Shown here: piece after piece, positions 51,052-63,573 of the stretch
Layout: every line of letters begins with the position of its first letter
Position numbering within the stretch: position 1 is the first letter of the stretch
Assembly: GCA_000310025.1 (NCBI GenBank)
Contig: FN647968.1
Location: forward strand, 56,999 to 120,998
Length of the DNA stretch: 64,000 nucleotides
Direction of reading: 5' to 3'
From: Ectocarpus siliculosus
Lineage: Eukaryota > Sar > Phaeophyceae > Ectocarpales > Ectocarpaceae
Notes under the pieces: model-generated
The model's input: only the letters and a program-made list of their open reading frames with translations
What the model was told of the DNA's origin: nothing
The model's database searches: none
Translations under genes and position numbers: made by a program

Positions 51052-54000
51052 GCATATATACTTTTTTGAGATTTGTACATGCCTTATGGCCCGTACACAA
51101 CAAGTTGTCAGGTATTTCCCAAGCACCAAGGTACACTTCTCTCGGGGTAGGGGTGGTTGTTCGGAAATCCTAAAACACCTGCAAATGTCCTGTCTCTAGG
51201 CGAAGGTCCCTGTTGATTTTGTTTGTTTGTGTTTGGTCCCTTCGTTGTGTCCATAGTTTTCAATAAGCGGATACCCTTGATGGCTTTCGAGTGGGTGGTG
51301 TTGTTTGACCGATTTCGAACATCTCAACGGAGATAAATGTATATACCTCGTCATTTGCCCTGGACGTATTTTGTTGTTTCAGAAATATCGAAATTGATGG
51401 AGTTATCGATCACAAAACATATCTGGGAGGCCGACTGGATTGCTTTCATGCACGAATATCGAAAATTAAGATATTTAAATGAGGACGGTGCACGATTCCT
51501 CTCATCGATCCCCATAAGGACATTAGTTTATAGGTCTGTGCGATATAGACGTATGAGTAGAACTGTTTTCGTGAATGGGCACTGGGAACGGACCTATCAG
51601 CGTCTGCAAAGGCTCTCGAGCGCGTTTATACCAGCCCGCCTAGACTGATCTACGCAGACGTAATTTTGTGGTGCGTTCCTGGCCGCATCAAACGATTTCA
51701 ATGAAACATATACCGGATACTTGCGTGCTCGGTTTTTTCCTCCGGTACAGTGAAGGGCAGTCCGCCCAGCACACCGTTCATAATGAGCAATACCAGCAGT
51801 GGGGGGAAAATTCATGAATACGCGTTCGATGCGGTCATATCGAGTGCCGGGGAAAGCATACACCCTTCGGGCTGCGCGTCCTATACCAGCGAAGAGCTTG
51901 TCGATCTGTGCGGTCAACTCCAGCTCCTCCGGGGTGTGCAAATCCATCGATATACAATAGTCGAAATCGCATTCCCAAACAGCACCTGGTAAATGCACGT
52001 ACCCTAGACGATGTTTGTACAAGCCCTTGGCCGTGTTCGGCAGTGGTGCAAGATGCAAAGATGTCGTCATGTGGGCGTTCATCCCTGTTCTTGCTCAGTA
52101 CCCCGGTACTGACGTCTTGCAGTGCGCCCCTCTTCGTCTTTTGAACCGATGTGGTGTCTCGTGTTTTGTAGGAAGCACGCAGCGAGATGCATGGAGATTG
52201 GGGACCGTCAAGACCGTCAAGACCGTCGGGAACGTCAAGTTTGCGGAACGACGAAGGGCAAGGGCAAGATGCCAATCCTGGAATTCGCCGTGTTCACCGG
52301 GGGACGTTTGGAGCTTTTCACGTTAAGGGCCAAATGAAGAAGACTTGATATACAGACAGTTCGAGTTGGATGGTCTGGCTATCTTTGCGTTAAGGTCTAC
52401 CTGCTGATCCGGTTGGTCGGTTCCTCCCGCCCTCTGTTGACGAACGCTTCCTTTTTGCCTGCAACTCTTTTACCTCCTCTGCCTCGATATCTGTCTCGAT
52501 ATCTGGTGCATTGGGGCGCAGATCTATCCACGCGTTGCGCCAGTACTGTTTCGCGCGTGTGACCAAGTATACCATTTGTCTGGTTGTATGGAGAGAGTAT
52601 TGGGCAGAGGTCCCCTCCCTTGCGACGCATGTAGCCCAGTTTTCGATCCCACCAACACTAACATATGATACGATACGTCGATTAGGACGACGAGGCAGAA
52701 CCAGGTTGCTTTTCATATGACATAGGCCTGACCAGTACAATCATTCCATTTCAGGTCGGTGGGCCAACGATTCGAGATTTGTACCTGACTGCTCACATTC
52801 AAGTCAGTGGGACTGCGCCACGCAGAATAACACTACCACTATGCGTCTTCTGCTCACGTTTGGGTTTCCCTATTTTCTCTCTCTCCCAGACGTTGGTGTT
52901 CCCGGTTGTGTGTGAAATGTGGTTTGCGACATGGGAAGTGCGTCGATAGCGATACATGCACACCTGCCATTTGGTTGGTGGTGAAGGATCGTCGGCAAGG
53001 ATTGGCCACATCCACGTGACCTGAGGACAGCAGGAGAGACCGTGCACTAGATGAAGGAACTTGACGCCAAAGCGAAGTGGATACAGAAATATCCATAGAG
53101 AACACCGCCCTCCATGCTGTGTAGCCTCCCCCAAACAAAGCCGCCGGGGTACCCTATCAACTTCGAGTTGGCCCCGGGGGTATCGTCGTGTAATTGTGGT
53201 AATTTGTTCGCCCTTGCTACCTGTCGTTAGCCCCGGGGTGTTCTTTTTCGGTACAGTTTTGGGGCGCCCGGCGGGGCGTTCGCATTCAACCCCTCGGGCG
53301 GCATTTTCCAATGTGTCAGCATTCTCGTGTGTGTGCCATTAGCCATGTGTGCTGTGGATGTTTCTGGTGTTGGTGTTGGCTTTGATGTTGTTGGTGTTTT
53401 AAAGCGGATTGAGTCCCGATATCTTGAGGGTAAGCGTGTCAGCGCTGTGTTGTGTTGTACATACAGCAGGTCAGGTGCATCACAGCAAAAAGGAGACAAC
53501 GCCCGCCCCGGGGTCTTCTCGCCCCTCTACAGGTGGTCTGTGCACCTTCGAGTCAACCCCAGGGTGTTTTTGATTCGGCAATAGTGTTATGTACCCGGAC
53601 AGAGACTTTGGAGTTTATTCACGCGGGCGAAGCCCGCCAATACTTTTGAACAAACGTATGGCGATCGCCCCGAGAGTCGTCCCCAAAGAATATTAATATT
53701 GCGGTATCTGGCGTAATACGTACGGGACCGGTTGATGTTGGTTTTGCGTTTTTGTCGTTTATTTTTTCATGCATTGGTTTATGCCATCTGGTACGTGTTT
53801 ACCCCTATCTCTCTCACTCTGCTAGCAAGTCAGCTCTCTCTCTCTCACTCTGCTCGCAAGTCAGCTATTGTATTCAGCCGGGGATATCCGACTACTGCTA
53901 CTGCACACGCAGGGTTCTAGAATGACCAAGTCCCCAAATGGTACTCGACCATTCAATCAACCACACCATCCACAATATACCCTAAACATATCCTAGATAC

Positions 54001-54347
54001 CTAGCGAAAGGAAATAAGGGCTTCATGCCATTTCCGTTCCCCCACCTTCGAAAGAAAAAGGTTGGGTGGGCGGGAAAAGACACTACTTCCTGTGGCCACC
54101 TGCCTGTGTTGGCCAGTGCCTCAATCCTTCGGCGTGCTCACGTATTCCGAGGTTTTCTCTCGCGCTCACGAGCGCAACAGCCGACGACTACGGCACACGT
54201 GTGCTCTCTCCATTGGTGTCCAAAGGTTCGGGGGGCACGCGAAATGCGCTCTTCATGAATGTGGCCCCGCAACAATGATTGCCCTTCAACTCTTACGTTA
54301 CAGCAACAAACGTCAGTTTATTCCGCCTCCGCCAACAAACTTAGCTT

Positions 54348-54915
54348 TGTATTTTTCGCTGTTTTAGCCAGGTATCGAAGCATGGGCGCGGTCTACACGG
54401 ATCCCCCCCCCACGTATCCTGTTGTGCTCTCCTGCGAAGCATGCGTATCTTCCCGAAACGCGATGACGTTTTCGAATCAACAAGTCGCAGTACCCATTTA
54501 GTGTGGGTGATGGTTGTTGCGGAAGGGGAAGTACACGCGAGCACGAAAACGTGTCCAGCCACAAAGGTAACTGCGGTGCTGGTTGACTCTGTACACTTGA
54601 GCGTCACGTCCAACGAAGGACAGATACATGGGGCAATGTGTACAATGCCCCACTGGCCATTGAAACTGGAGCATTTTCCGCACCGCAGGATCTTTCCCCC
54701 CCACATCCTGCAGGCCACGGCGCACGAAAAAGTAGGAGTTTATCTCCAGGGGGAAGTGTTTTTGACGCTCATTCAGTTGCCGGTTTTCAGCATCAACCCC
54801 GCGTGAAAGAAGGCGGCGATCCGTCGACCGCGATGAACACCGCTATCCCTTGCGAAGCTTGAACCCGACTGGTGCCTCCAGCGGCAGAATATGCTGTGGC
54901 TGTGTTTGACCATCT
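54348..54915 (+). repeat. long direct duplication, copy 2
   Basis: Second copy of the block at 46782-47345, about 7.57 kb away in the same orientation. Weaker similarity continues to about 55105. On the minus strand both copies keep a similar reading frame containing LRLVDSKTSSRFGKI, but no known protein family is evident, so shared frame may reflect only recent common origin. Confidence 0.75.
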
Positions 54916-55790
54916 ATACATGGAAGATTCGAACTTCTGCCGGCCGGTTCGATTGAGAGCTACCTAGATCGCACCCAAATAATGTTCGATTCACGCTTGG
55001 ATCAGTCAGGCACCCCCCATTTGGGATGACGATATGTCTTCATCTACACAAAGCCACAACCGCTCGAAACGAAAACCTCTGCTAATCGCACCCATCTCGC
55101 CCAAAGGTATGTTTCACAACCGGAGCCATCACAAGCTTCATGGATTGCTACTTTTTCGTATGCACACCAGAGGCCATGGTGTTGCAATGCACGGCAGTGC
55201 CCGGTCGCGATGGTTGTACGGGCATGACTACGCTTAGCTGCAGCAACATCAACTGCCAGATTGTGCGTTTTTGTGCCATGACGCAAAATTTAGCTCTCGT
55301 GTGCTGTCCTCCGTGAAAAAACGTTCGACTGGCCCTATCCACTATCCCTGGCTTAATGGATAGCTCTTGTTGACCGGCAATCAAACCACAAGAGGGTGTG
55401 GTCCGGCGTTCGGCGTGTCGCTTGCTTTCCCAGCCCCTAGCCCGTCCCGACAACTAATAGACGAGACTATTCACCTGTCAAGGTTCTTTGAAGGGGACGT
55501 TGGAAAGGTTAAGACTCGAACAGCACGGCAACCTCAGCCTGGCCCAAACCAACAAGAACATCGCACGATATACGTGTCCACTGTGGTATTTCCTCGACCG
55601 TTTGCAACAGACCTCCACTTGGCCCACGTCGCCAAGGGCATGTACACAAGGCGGCTGGAGCGCTTCTTCGCTCTTCTGGAGCGAAAAAACGCCAAGTTTA
55701 GAGATGTTTACCAGTATCCAGGGATCACGGTCGGCCCCTTCTTCACGCACGCTACTGCTACAATTCAACTACGTTGTTGCGCTTGGGGCG

Positions 55791-58700
55791 CTAGATAGAC
55801 AGCGTGTTGAGGTTTCCTTCCAACTGGCTGACCGGCGTCCTGCCGCTGCTACTGCTGGCAGCGCTCCCACCGCTGGGCGTGGCGGGGTCTCGCGGCTCTG
55901 TCCCGACGCTGCCTAGTCTCGCACCCGAACCCGCCACTGGCGTGGCTACGGAAGGGGGCGCCAAGCTCCGCTGCACATGCTCGAGCCACCGGATGGAGTC
56001 CTCGTACGTCTGCACCAGAAGGGGGAGGGCAGAAGGTTGGCGTCTCGACGAACAATGGCGAGCCTGCTGAACCCTAAAGCAGACTCAAGAGAACGGGAGG
56101 CGAACGGGCACCGTGCTCCAACCGCGCTACTGCCAGGTGCTGGATCAACTCTTTCGATAAAAACGGGTCCCCGAAAACAAAAACGAAACAGGCTGTGCTT
56201 GCCAAGCCAAATGCGTGGGAAACAAATGACCTGCTGTTTTATCCATCGAGCGAAAACCCCGTTACGATGCGCCATGACTCGTGCAGGTGTGGTGCTCCTC
56301 ACGAACAAAAAGAGGACAAACGAAACCCAACGGAAAATAATTGTCCACTATTTCGGTACAGGGTTAGGAGAAGACCTGTACAATGCAAACGTCCGGCGTC
56401 CCGCGTTTTGTTTCGCAAGCTCAACATATTGACCGCGGTCTTGACAATGCCATTATTGAACAAATAATGACCATCGTGACACTACCCTGTGTCGCTGAAC
56501 AACCAACGGCGTAATGACGTGCACGGAACAACAATTCTTGGTACCGAGGATAACTTAAAACAGGAGAAACCAAATACCTCGTCGAGCTCAAGGCTGCGTT
56601 CGAAGCACTCCTTCGCTTCCCTCAGTCTTCCCAGGTAAAAGTAGCTCATGCCCATGTTGTGGCAAGTGACATGGTGCTCTCCGGACACGCTGAATTAATT
56701 TGGGGTGATTGACACAGACAGGCGTTCTTTGTCTCAATTCGATGTCAATTCTGGGAAACGGTTCTATTTAGTGTGCTACAAACGTTATGAAAGCGGGTTT
56801 TCCATGACAAAGGTAGGCCGTTTCGCCCCACCCCATTGTCACAGTGCACGGATTGTCGAAACACGACGGGTGATTCTCATGGCGTGCCTGTCAACGGTGC
56901 AACCGAGGCAGCAGCAGCAGAAAAAGCAATTGGCGCGCTACATGCACTAAACGAAGACTGTCGGGGCAAAATCCAACCCCGAACAAAGAGTGGGCGGAAT
57001 TAGTGCACAAGCGACAGCGGACGCCGAAGGTCCCAGCCGCCACCAAATGGAAGAATGCCTCTCTCAGCAGAAATCCGCACACAAACGGTCTGGAGTGAAC
57101 AAAATTTGTTCTTGTTGTTCTTTGTCTTCACATCAAAAATCGTTCCAGCCTCTGCTCAGTACTTCCTCCAGACATCCGTAGCTGTCACTGAGACGCAACC
57201 GTGACAACGTCATTCTTTTCGCACAAACTGCCAAAACGTCAAGATAATGCCCGAGCCTTTCAGCAGAGACGAACTCGCCAACGTATTGTGCGTGGTCGGT
57301 CTGGTTGCTGCAATTCGTTTCCGCACCTGTCGGAACGGCGGAACAAGACAAGAGCGGCCTCGAAGTCCTTCAGAGCCATGAGAAGTCGGGCGGCCTCAAA
57401 GTTCACATCCTTACCCTGGCGCATTCACGGACAGGTTCAGGATAGGTCAGCAAGTGGGGCATGCGTGTGGTGTGCAGGCCGCACCAAGGTGGGTAGCACC
57501 AGACAGGCAACAGGAAATAAACTAGATCGTCCAGCTTGGACGATGACTCGAGCGGCACCAGCACAGTGCTTCCTTAGCCCCTGTTGTAGGCGTAACGAAG
57601 GACCAAGCACAGAATGAGTTTGGACGCGGACGTGGACCGGACTACATCGGCAAAACTCAACCAGAGACGATGCCTTCTGCGACGAGGACGACGAAGTGCC
57701 CAAACGTTTCTCATTGAAAAGGGGCCGTAGATGGTTATTTAACATGCGATCGTTTCCGCTGTTTCTTACAGGTCGTTTTTTCTCAGTAAAACAAGTGAAA
57801 TTTCTGCAAAAAATGAAAAGAACATCCTGTCTGTCAAGCAAGATGCTTCTAATTAATAGTGCAAATCGATTTCCTTTTGCACTGCTGACCATAGACGCGA
57901 CCATTTGGAAATCCACTTGCTACAGCCCTACTCCTCATCACCGCTCGGTTTAGGTTTTCGGGGATCTCTGTGAACTGGCTGAAACGCCCGTAGCTGTGCG
58001 CATGGTGCCCCTTGTGGGGTGGGTATTACAGACCGTGGGGCGCAGGGAGAGTTATAGTCGGCGAGAGGGTCGAACGCTGTTCGAAAAAGGCCCCCCGCTC
58101 AAACGCACAGCATTCTTGCAGTTTTTTGTTTTTTGCGCCGCCACAGGTTCGGTTTCGTAGCGACCTCTCCTCACTGAACACCAACAGATACAACACGGCC
58201 ACCCACCCGTGACCGGTGTGTATGGTGCTTCTTGTGGGGTGGTTGTCAGAGAACACGACGCGCTCGGAGGCTGAGAAACGAAGTTGGCGAGGGCCGAATG
58301 ACTGCTGATCGAACAATGGCATGTCGCTCATTGCTGTTCTGGTTCTTGCCAGGTCGCGCGGTGGCTTTTGAGCCATCCCTCTCGACTGACCGGGCCAATA
58401 GCAATGGCACAGCCCCTCCGACAGAGAGCAGTTGATGAAGGTCACATCCTCGCAAGTTTCTACAGGAAGGGTGATCTAGAGAGTGAGAAAATGAATACTA
58501 TTGTTCACCGATGTGTGTGTGTGTGTGTGTCGGGATGATGCTGCGAATTATTGTGGGTTTGAACAACAAGCGGCGTGAGTCAGCTGGCCAACATTCTGCT
58601 TTTGAGCGCACCTGGCCTCGCGGCAACCACCTATCAATGGCTGGGATGGCAGCACTGTGCTCCAAGGGTTGCTCGGAGCCCTTGGTGAGCTCGCTACGAA

Positions 58701-59207
58701 CAGTTTGTTGCGCGGTGAAGGTGCTGGGGAGATCCTACGTATGTATGTACTTGCTGCGCAATCGATGGCTTTGTCCGTGTGGTGTGCATTTCCCAAAACA
58801 ACAAACAAACGCGCCATCTGATACAAAATTATCATAATTTCCGAACATATGACCGCTTGGAAACGTGAAATGTTCTTTTCTTGCCGGAAATATGTAATTT
58901 CTGATTCTGTAAGAAACGGTGTTTCGCCCGAAATCAGAAATAACACTTTATTGACTGACAAAAAACCAAAAACGACCTGTAACAAACGGCCTTTTTTTTC
59001 TGTACGTCAGGCAATGTATTCTTCGGTCATATATAGGTAGGCGCGGAAGCTTTGCTTCATGCAGCGAACATCTCGATGATCGTCCTGGAGAGCAAAAGGA
59101 AATGATTCACACAAGAGTGCCTTCTCAAGCCGCAGAGGAGCACGTACAAGTGACAAGGCTCAGTTTCAGTGAGGCAGCCCCTGTTTTCAAGACGATGATC
59201 TCCCTCT

Positions 59208-59253
<46 letters not shown>

Positions 59254-62200
59254 AGCGACTCCCACGACGAAAGAGATGTATTCACCTGCTGCAAGGGGTA
59301 GCAGTGTTGGGCAATGGCCGTTGTGTCCTTCTTGAGGTCTTCCCAGACCGAAGGCGAAAGCTCCTGGCTCGAGACCTGCGAAATTCGAGCACGCAGACCC
59401 AAAGTCAGAGAAAATACTGCTGTGAGAGAAATCAAAGGGGGATCCAACCTGGCTGACGCCCTCGTGCCTCAGCACCAACGAGACGTCCAACTTTGCACTA
59501 ACGATTCAGTTCCTAACGATGTACGGAGAGGGACGGCGAAGCGAGATTGGTGTTGTGACTTTCCATCATCCACGGCGTACCCCAGCTCGAATCGTGTGCG
59601 ATCTGTCGATCCCCTTCATTTTTCTTGAGGGGGGAAAGTACGCCAATCAACAACGTCGAAGATGCTTGGCAACGCACTAGAAACCCAGCCAAATTCAACA
59701 CGTGAGTAGCACGCGGAAGCGGCAGCAGCAGCAGCAGTAGCCATATCCGCGCCCAACACAAGACATATGTGGATCGGACGGCAGGTGTAAGATCCACCTT
59801 TTCATCGTTCCCACACGTGGCCAGGCTGGGCACGATCGGCCAACAAGCGCTAGGACCGACGTCGACCGAGCCCTCACTCTCAAGGTTCGGGAAATCTACG
59901 ACTGAAGTAACCTCGTCTCAAACATTGCGGAATGTCTTCGAAAGAAAATAGTCTCAAATCAAAGTGGGAACATCTACGAATGAAATTAAACTCGCCTCAA
60001 GGCTTGCGGAATGTTTACGAATGAAAAGAATCAGCATTCCGACGCCTTGGCACATCTATGAATGACAAAAAAACGCACCTCAAGTATTGCGGAACATCTA
60101 CGAATGAAGTACCCTCGTACGAAACATCGACGAATATCTTGGAATGAACACAGTCTCAAATCCAAAGGTGGGAACATTGACGAATAAAAATAACCTCGCC
60201 TAAGGCTTGCGGAATATTTACGAATGAACAGTATCAGCATTCAAAGGTCTTGGCACATATATGAATGAAAAAAAAAACGCACCTCAAATGTTGCAGAACA
60301 GAACATCGATGAATGAAGTAACCTCGTGCGAAACGTCGGCGAATATCTTGGAATGAATAGTCTCAAATCCAAGGTCGGGACATCTATGAATGAAAAGACA
60401 CTCGCCTCGAAGCTTGCGGAATACCATCTACGAATGAAATGACCAAAATTCAAAGGCCTTCGCACATCTACGAATGAAAACCAAAAATCATCTCAAGTAC
60501 TGCGGAACATCTACGATTGATAGTAACCTTGTCTCAAAGCTTGGGGACTATCTATGAATACAAATGATCAAAATTCAAAGGCCTTGGTACATCTACAAAT
60601 GAAACAACACGCACCTCAAATATTGCAGACTGGCTACGAATGAAGTAACCTTGTATCAAAACATTGCGAAATATCTTGGGAGTGCAATTTGTCGAAATTC
60701 AAAAGCGATGGAACACCTGCGAATGAAAATAACCTCGCCGCAAAGGTTGCGGAACATATACGAATGAAAACGATCAATATTCAACCGTCTTGGCACATCT
60801 ACGAATGAACAAAACTCACCACACGTATGTCTACGAATGAAACAAACTTCGCCTCGAAGCTTGCGGAATAACTACAAAATAATGTTGTCGAAATTCAACG
60901 GCGTTGGCAGATCGAATGAAAAAAACTTGCCCAAGCGTTGCGGAATCACCACTTCTGAATACAACCTCGTCTCAAAGCTTGCGGACTATCTGCGAAGGAA
61001 AAAAATCTCATTTCAAAGGCCTTGGAACATCTATTCGTACGAATGGAAAAAATCACAAGGGGGTTTGGAACTTTGCTTGGCTGAATATGTTGAACTGTAG
61101 ATGTTCGGAAACATTTGAATTGAGACCGTTTCCATTGGTGGAAATCCCGCAGTCTTCGACATGAGCTTGTTTTCATCCATAGATGTTCTACAACCTTTGC
61201 ATGAAGGCTACAATATTCTCTTCGTATAAGTTCCATAAATCTTGGAGATGAGAATATATTTTTCATACATGAGACGCTGGGGGGCCCTTACAGCTACCGA
61301 ACAAATCGACCGAACAAGATCACCTCTAGGAGAGAGGAAACAGTCGGCAAGCTTGTACCTGATCGACAACCGATGTTCGAAACTTCATGAACACGTCCGG
61401 GTCCAGTCTAGACAGACGGAGAAGCTGCACCACTAGGCCCAGGCTGGGTTGGGAGACCTCGTCCTTCACCGCTCTCTGGAGCATGCTGAACGACTCTGGC
61501 CCGAAAGCCTGACACAAACGCAGCCGCGATTATTGTTGACGATCATCATGACAACGACGACGATGTTGGTGTTCATGCTGCTTTCGCTGAGCTTGCAGTG
61601 CTACATGCTCGTACGGGTTGTTTAAAAGGGGTCAACATTCCGAATAGACGTCTAGTAGGAGGCCCGATTGTTGCAGTTTGCACGCAAGCTACATACCAGC
61701 GGAACGATGGACAAAGCAAAACTCCGACGCATTTGCTGCGGGAAACATGGCGCACAGGGCCGCGGGAAATGAGGGATTCTTCGTGACCGCAAACCAACTG
61801 AATCTACGGCAGTGTCCCCCACGGTCAGCCTGAGGCCGAGGGAGTCTTCGCGAGAGCCGTACGTCATTGGTTTCTTCGCAATAGCTGCAGGATCTTGGTA
61901 GTTCCTACAGCCAAAATAAAGTGTGTGGAAGTAAATAGCAACTACCAAGACTATACAAAGGCAACGATTGAGAGAAATGGGGATGACATCCCCTTTGGTG
62001 TAATCCAGCAGGGGCCAGCGGTCGAAAGTTGTGGATTTGTTCGTCGGCAACACATTTTGCGACCCTTGCTGCTGGTCCTTCAGAGAAGACTCTCGTCACA
62101 CGGGGTGGGAAGAGCGTGGGAGTAGTGAGAGGGTTTACGGAGTGAAGGCGGTAGGAACGTCAAACACGATATCGAGTGGTTTCAGACAAACTCTCCGTGC

Positions 62201-63573
62201 AACAGGCGATTGGCGCACGTTTTTCCCAAAAGACATGAAGCAAACAGCCTCACAGATCGACCATTGCGCTGGAGGCTGAGCACGCCTCCCCCCCCTCCCC
62301 GAAGCAAGCCACAGGGTGGCAGAGGGCTGACTCTCCCATACATTGATATGACTCTAATACCTGCATGGAGCCCTCGAAGGCGAATCGAGTCTCTTGCAGA
62401 GCTTCCTCCTCCATGCCGAACGCCAACGCCTGGCACTTGAAGCCTTCCATGTACGGGGACGAGAGCGACCAGCCCCCCCTCTGGTGCGTGTACCGCGCGA
62501 GCGCATCCAGGTTCACCTGTCGCGGAAAACAGCGCCCGGCCCAAGGCGTGGGGCGGGTAGCGAATATCACATCGCTGGCCGACGGCATGATAGCGACGAG
62601 ATCGCCCGGTCGGGGCTTGGGGCGTAGCGAAAAAGGGTTCGGCATCTCGGGGCAAGAACTAGCCACAGGGAGCGTCCCTCATAGCCAACGCGGTTTCCCA
62701 TGGCTCGACAAGCGTCCGCGCAGCATTGCCAAGACACACAATAGACAAGCCTGGTGGTCCAGGTGTGCCAGAAAGCCAGAAGCTCCAGTGATGATGAAAA
62801 GCCGTAACCGATTCCGGGGCTCACCATGCACGAGAGCGAGCCGTGGTAAGCGATGTGGGGGTCCCTGTCCCCAGCCATTTCTTCGTCCTTCATGTAGCCT
62901 TTGTCCCCGACAAGCACCAAGCCTCGCCCGCCGGACAGCGACGACAGATGCCTGCCGAACCAAGCGAACACAGGGCCGTCCTTCAGTAAGACTCAAGACA
63001 TGATTCTAGTAGTCAAAGGAAGGACGCCTGCCCTCTAATCCTGGGCCTGGTACTTCAGAAAAGGCGAGTGGTTATGGACCTGTTGGATACATATATACAA
63101 CTAAGGGTCGCCGCACTTTTCTGCTTGTGCCTCTCTTTCCTCTCCCGTTGTTCACAAAACCCACCTCAATAGCCGCAAGGCCCCGAGTGGCATGAGCAGG
63201 GAGCCCCCCGTCTTGCCGAAGACTCCGCTGTCCCCCTCCTCCGCTCCGTCCACGTACGAAGCGAGCAGATCGTCGAAATCAGAATCCGGGCTCCTCGCTG
63301 ATGGCAAGTTCTCTTCGACCACTGCACCGGTACTGTTACCAGCACCAGCATCATCCTGTCCTTCGAGCACGGACGTCGTCCCGGCAGTGTCACCTTTTGC
63401 GCCGCTTTTTGTCGCGCCGCTTTCTGTTGAGCCGCTTTCTGTTGCGCCGCTGTCTGGTGCGCTGTTCGATGTTCTGCCGGCTTCGTCCTCGCCCTTTTCT
63501 TGACCGTCATCACCCGCGTTTTCCACACCGCCTTGACCTCCTTGAACTCCGCCGTCTGTAGGTACATCTTCGT
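55791..63573 (-). CDS. TPR protein with methyltransferase-like N-terminal part (5' end outside window)
   Basis: Exons on the minus strand are 63573-63165, 62951-62825, 62516-62361, 61508-61359, 59375-59286, 57415-57327, 56689-56578 and 56009-55791, all GT-AG with matching phases, giving about 450 codons. The first exon seen enters in phase 1, so earlier exons lie off the window. It starts with an acidic Gly/Ser/Thr-rich linker with a five-residue repeat (TESGS/TESGA). Next come LVLVGDKGY, HGSLSCMVNLDALARY and LLRLSRLDPDVF, which remind me of MidA/NDUFAF7-type methyltransferases; this assignment is tentative. The C-terminal part has TPR-like helices (NFEAARLLMALKDFEAAL; HNMGMSYFYLGRLREAKECF) and a Ser/Pro-rich end. 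The TPRs suggest a protein-protein interaction role. Confidence 0.75.
59209..59246. repeat. (TC)n microsatellite
   Basis: A CT run of about 38 bases lies some 40 bases after the donor of the TPR-gene exon 59375-59286. A TG run also occurs near 58511-58530 in the same intron. Confidence 0.85.
59940..61050. repeat. intronic satellite with about 41-bp monomers
   Basis: More than twenty diverged tandem monomers of about 40-46 bases, each with a core near CATCTACGAATGAA, fill more than half of the intron between TPR-gene exons 61508-61359 and 59375-59286. Monomers fall into classes by their spacer (TGCGGAA, CGCACCTCAA, GTCTCAAATC, CTTGGCAC) and the classes recur in order, giving a higher-order period near 205 bases. 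The later part (after about 60480) is less regular. Confidence 0.85.

Larger units (their letters stand above)
46731..55790. other. gene-poor region between convergent sulfotransferase and TPR genes
   Basis: I cannot support a complete gene here. It contains both copies of a large direct duplication, short A/T- or C/T-rich tracts, and several open frames without recognisable domains: minus 51597-52082, minus 52390-52740 (Lys/Glu-rich end), plus 53327-53584 and plus 55367-55798. Around 48690-48745 there are short repeats of the form CACGATATCA. Confidence 0.5.

Noticed and set aside
51597-52082. Minus-strand 161-codon frame with protein-like composition
   Set aside because: No domain is recognised, no splice partners are found, and overlapping frames are also open. 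It is left as part of the gene-poor region.
46782-54915. The direct duplication read as the two LTRs of a retroelement
   Set aside because: I found no polymerase, protease, integrase or capsid-like motif between the copies and no clear TG...CA ends.
55367-55798. Plus-strand frame with GMYTRRLERFFALLER, considered as a second sulfotransferase exon
   Set aside because: The match to sulfotransferase helices is too short, with no PAPS-binding motif nearby, and it lies next to the end of the minus-strand TPR gene.
59940-61050. Regular repeats reminiscent of a CRISPR array
   Set aside because: Units are diverged, continuous and without unique spacers of constant length, and the locus is an intron of a eukaryotic gene. 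It is a satellite.
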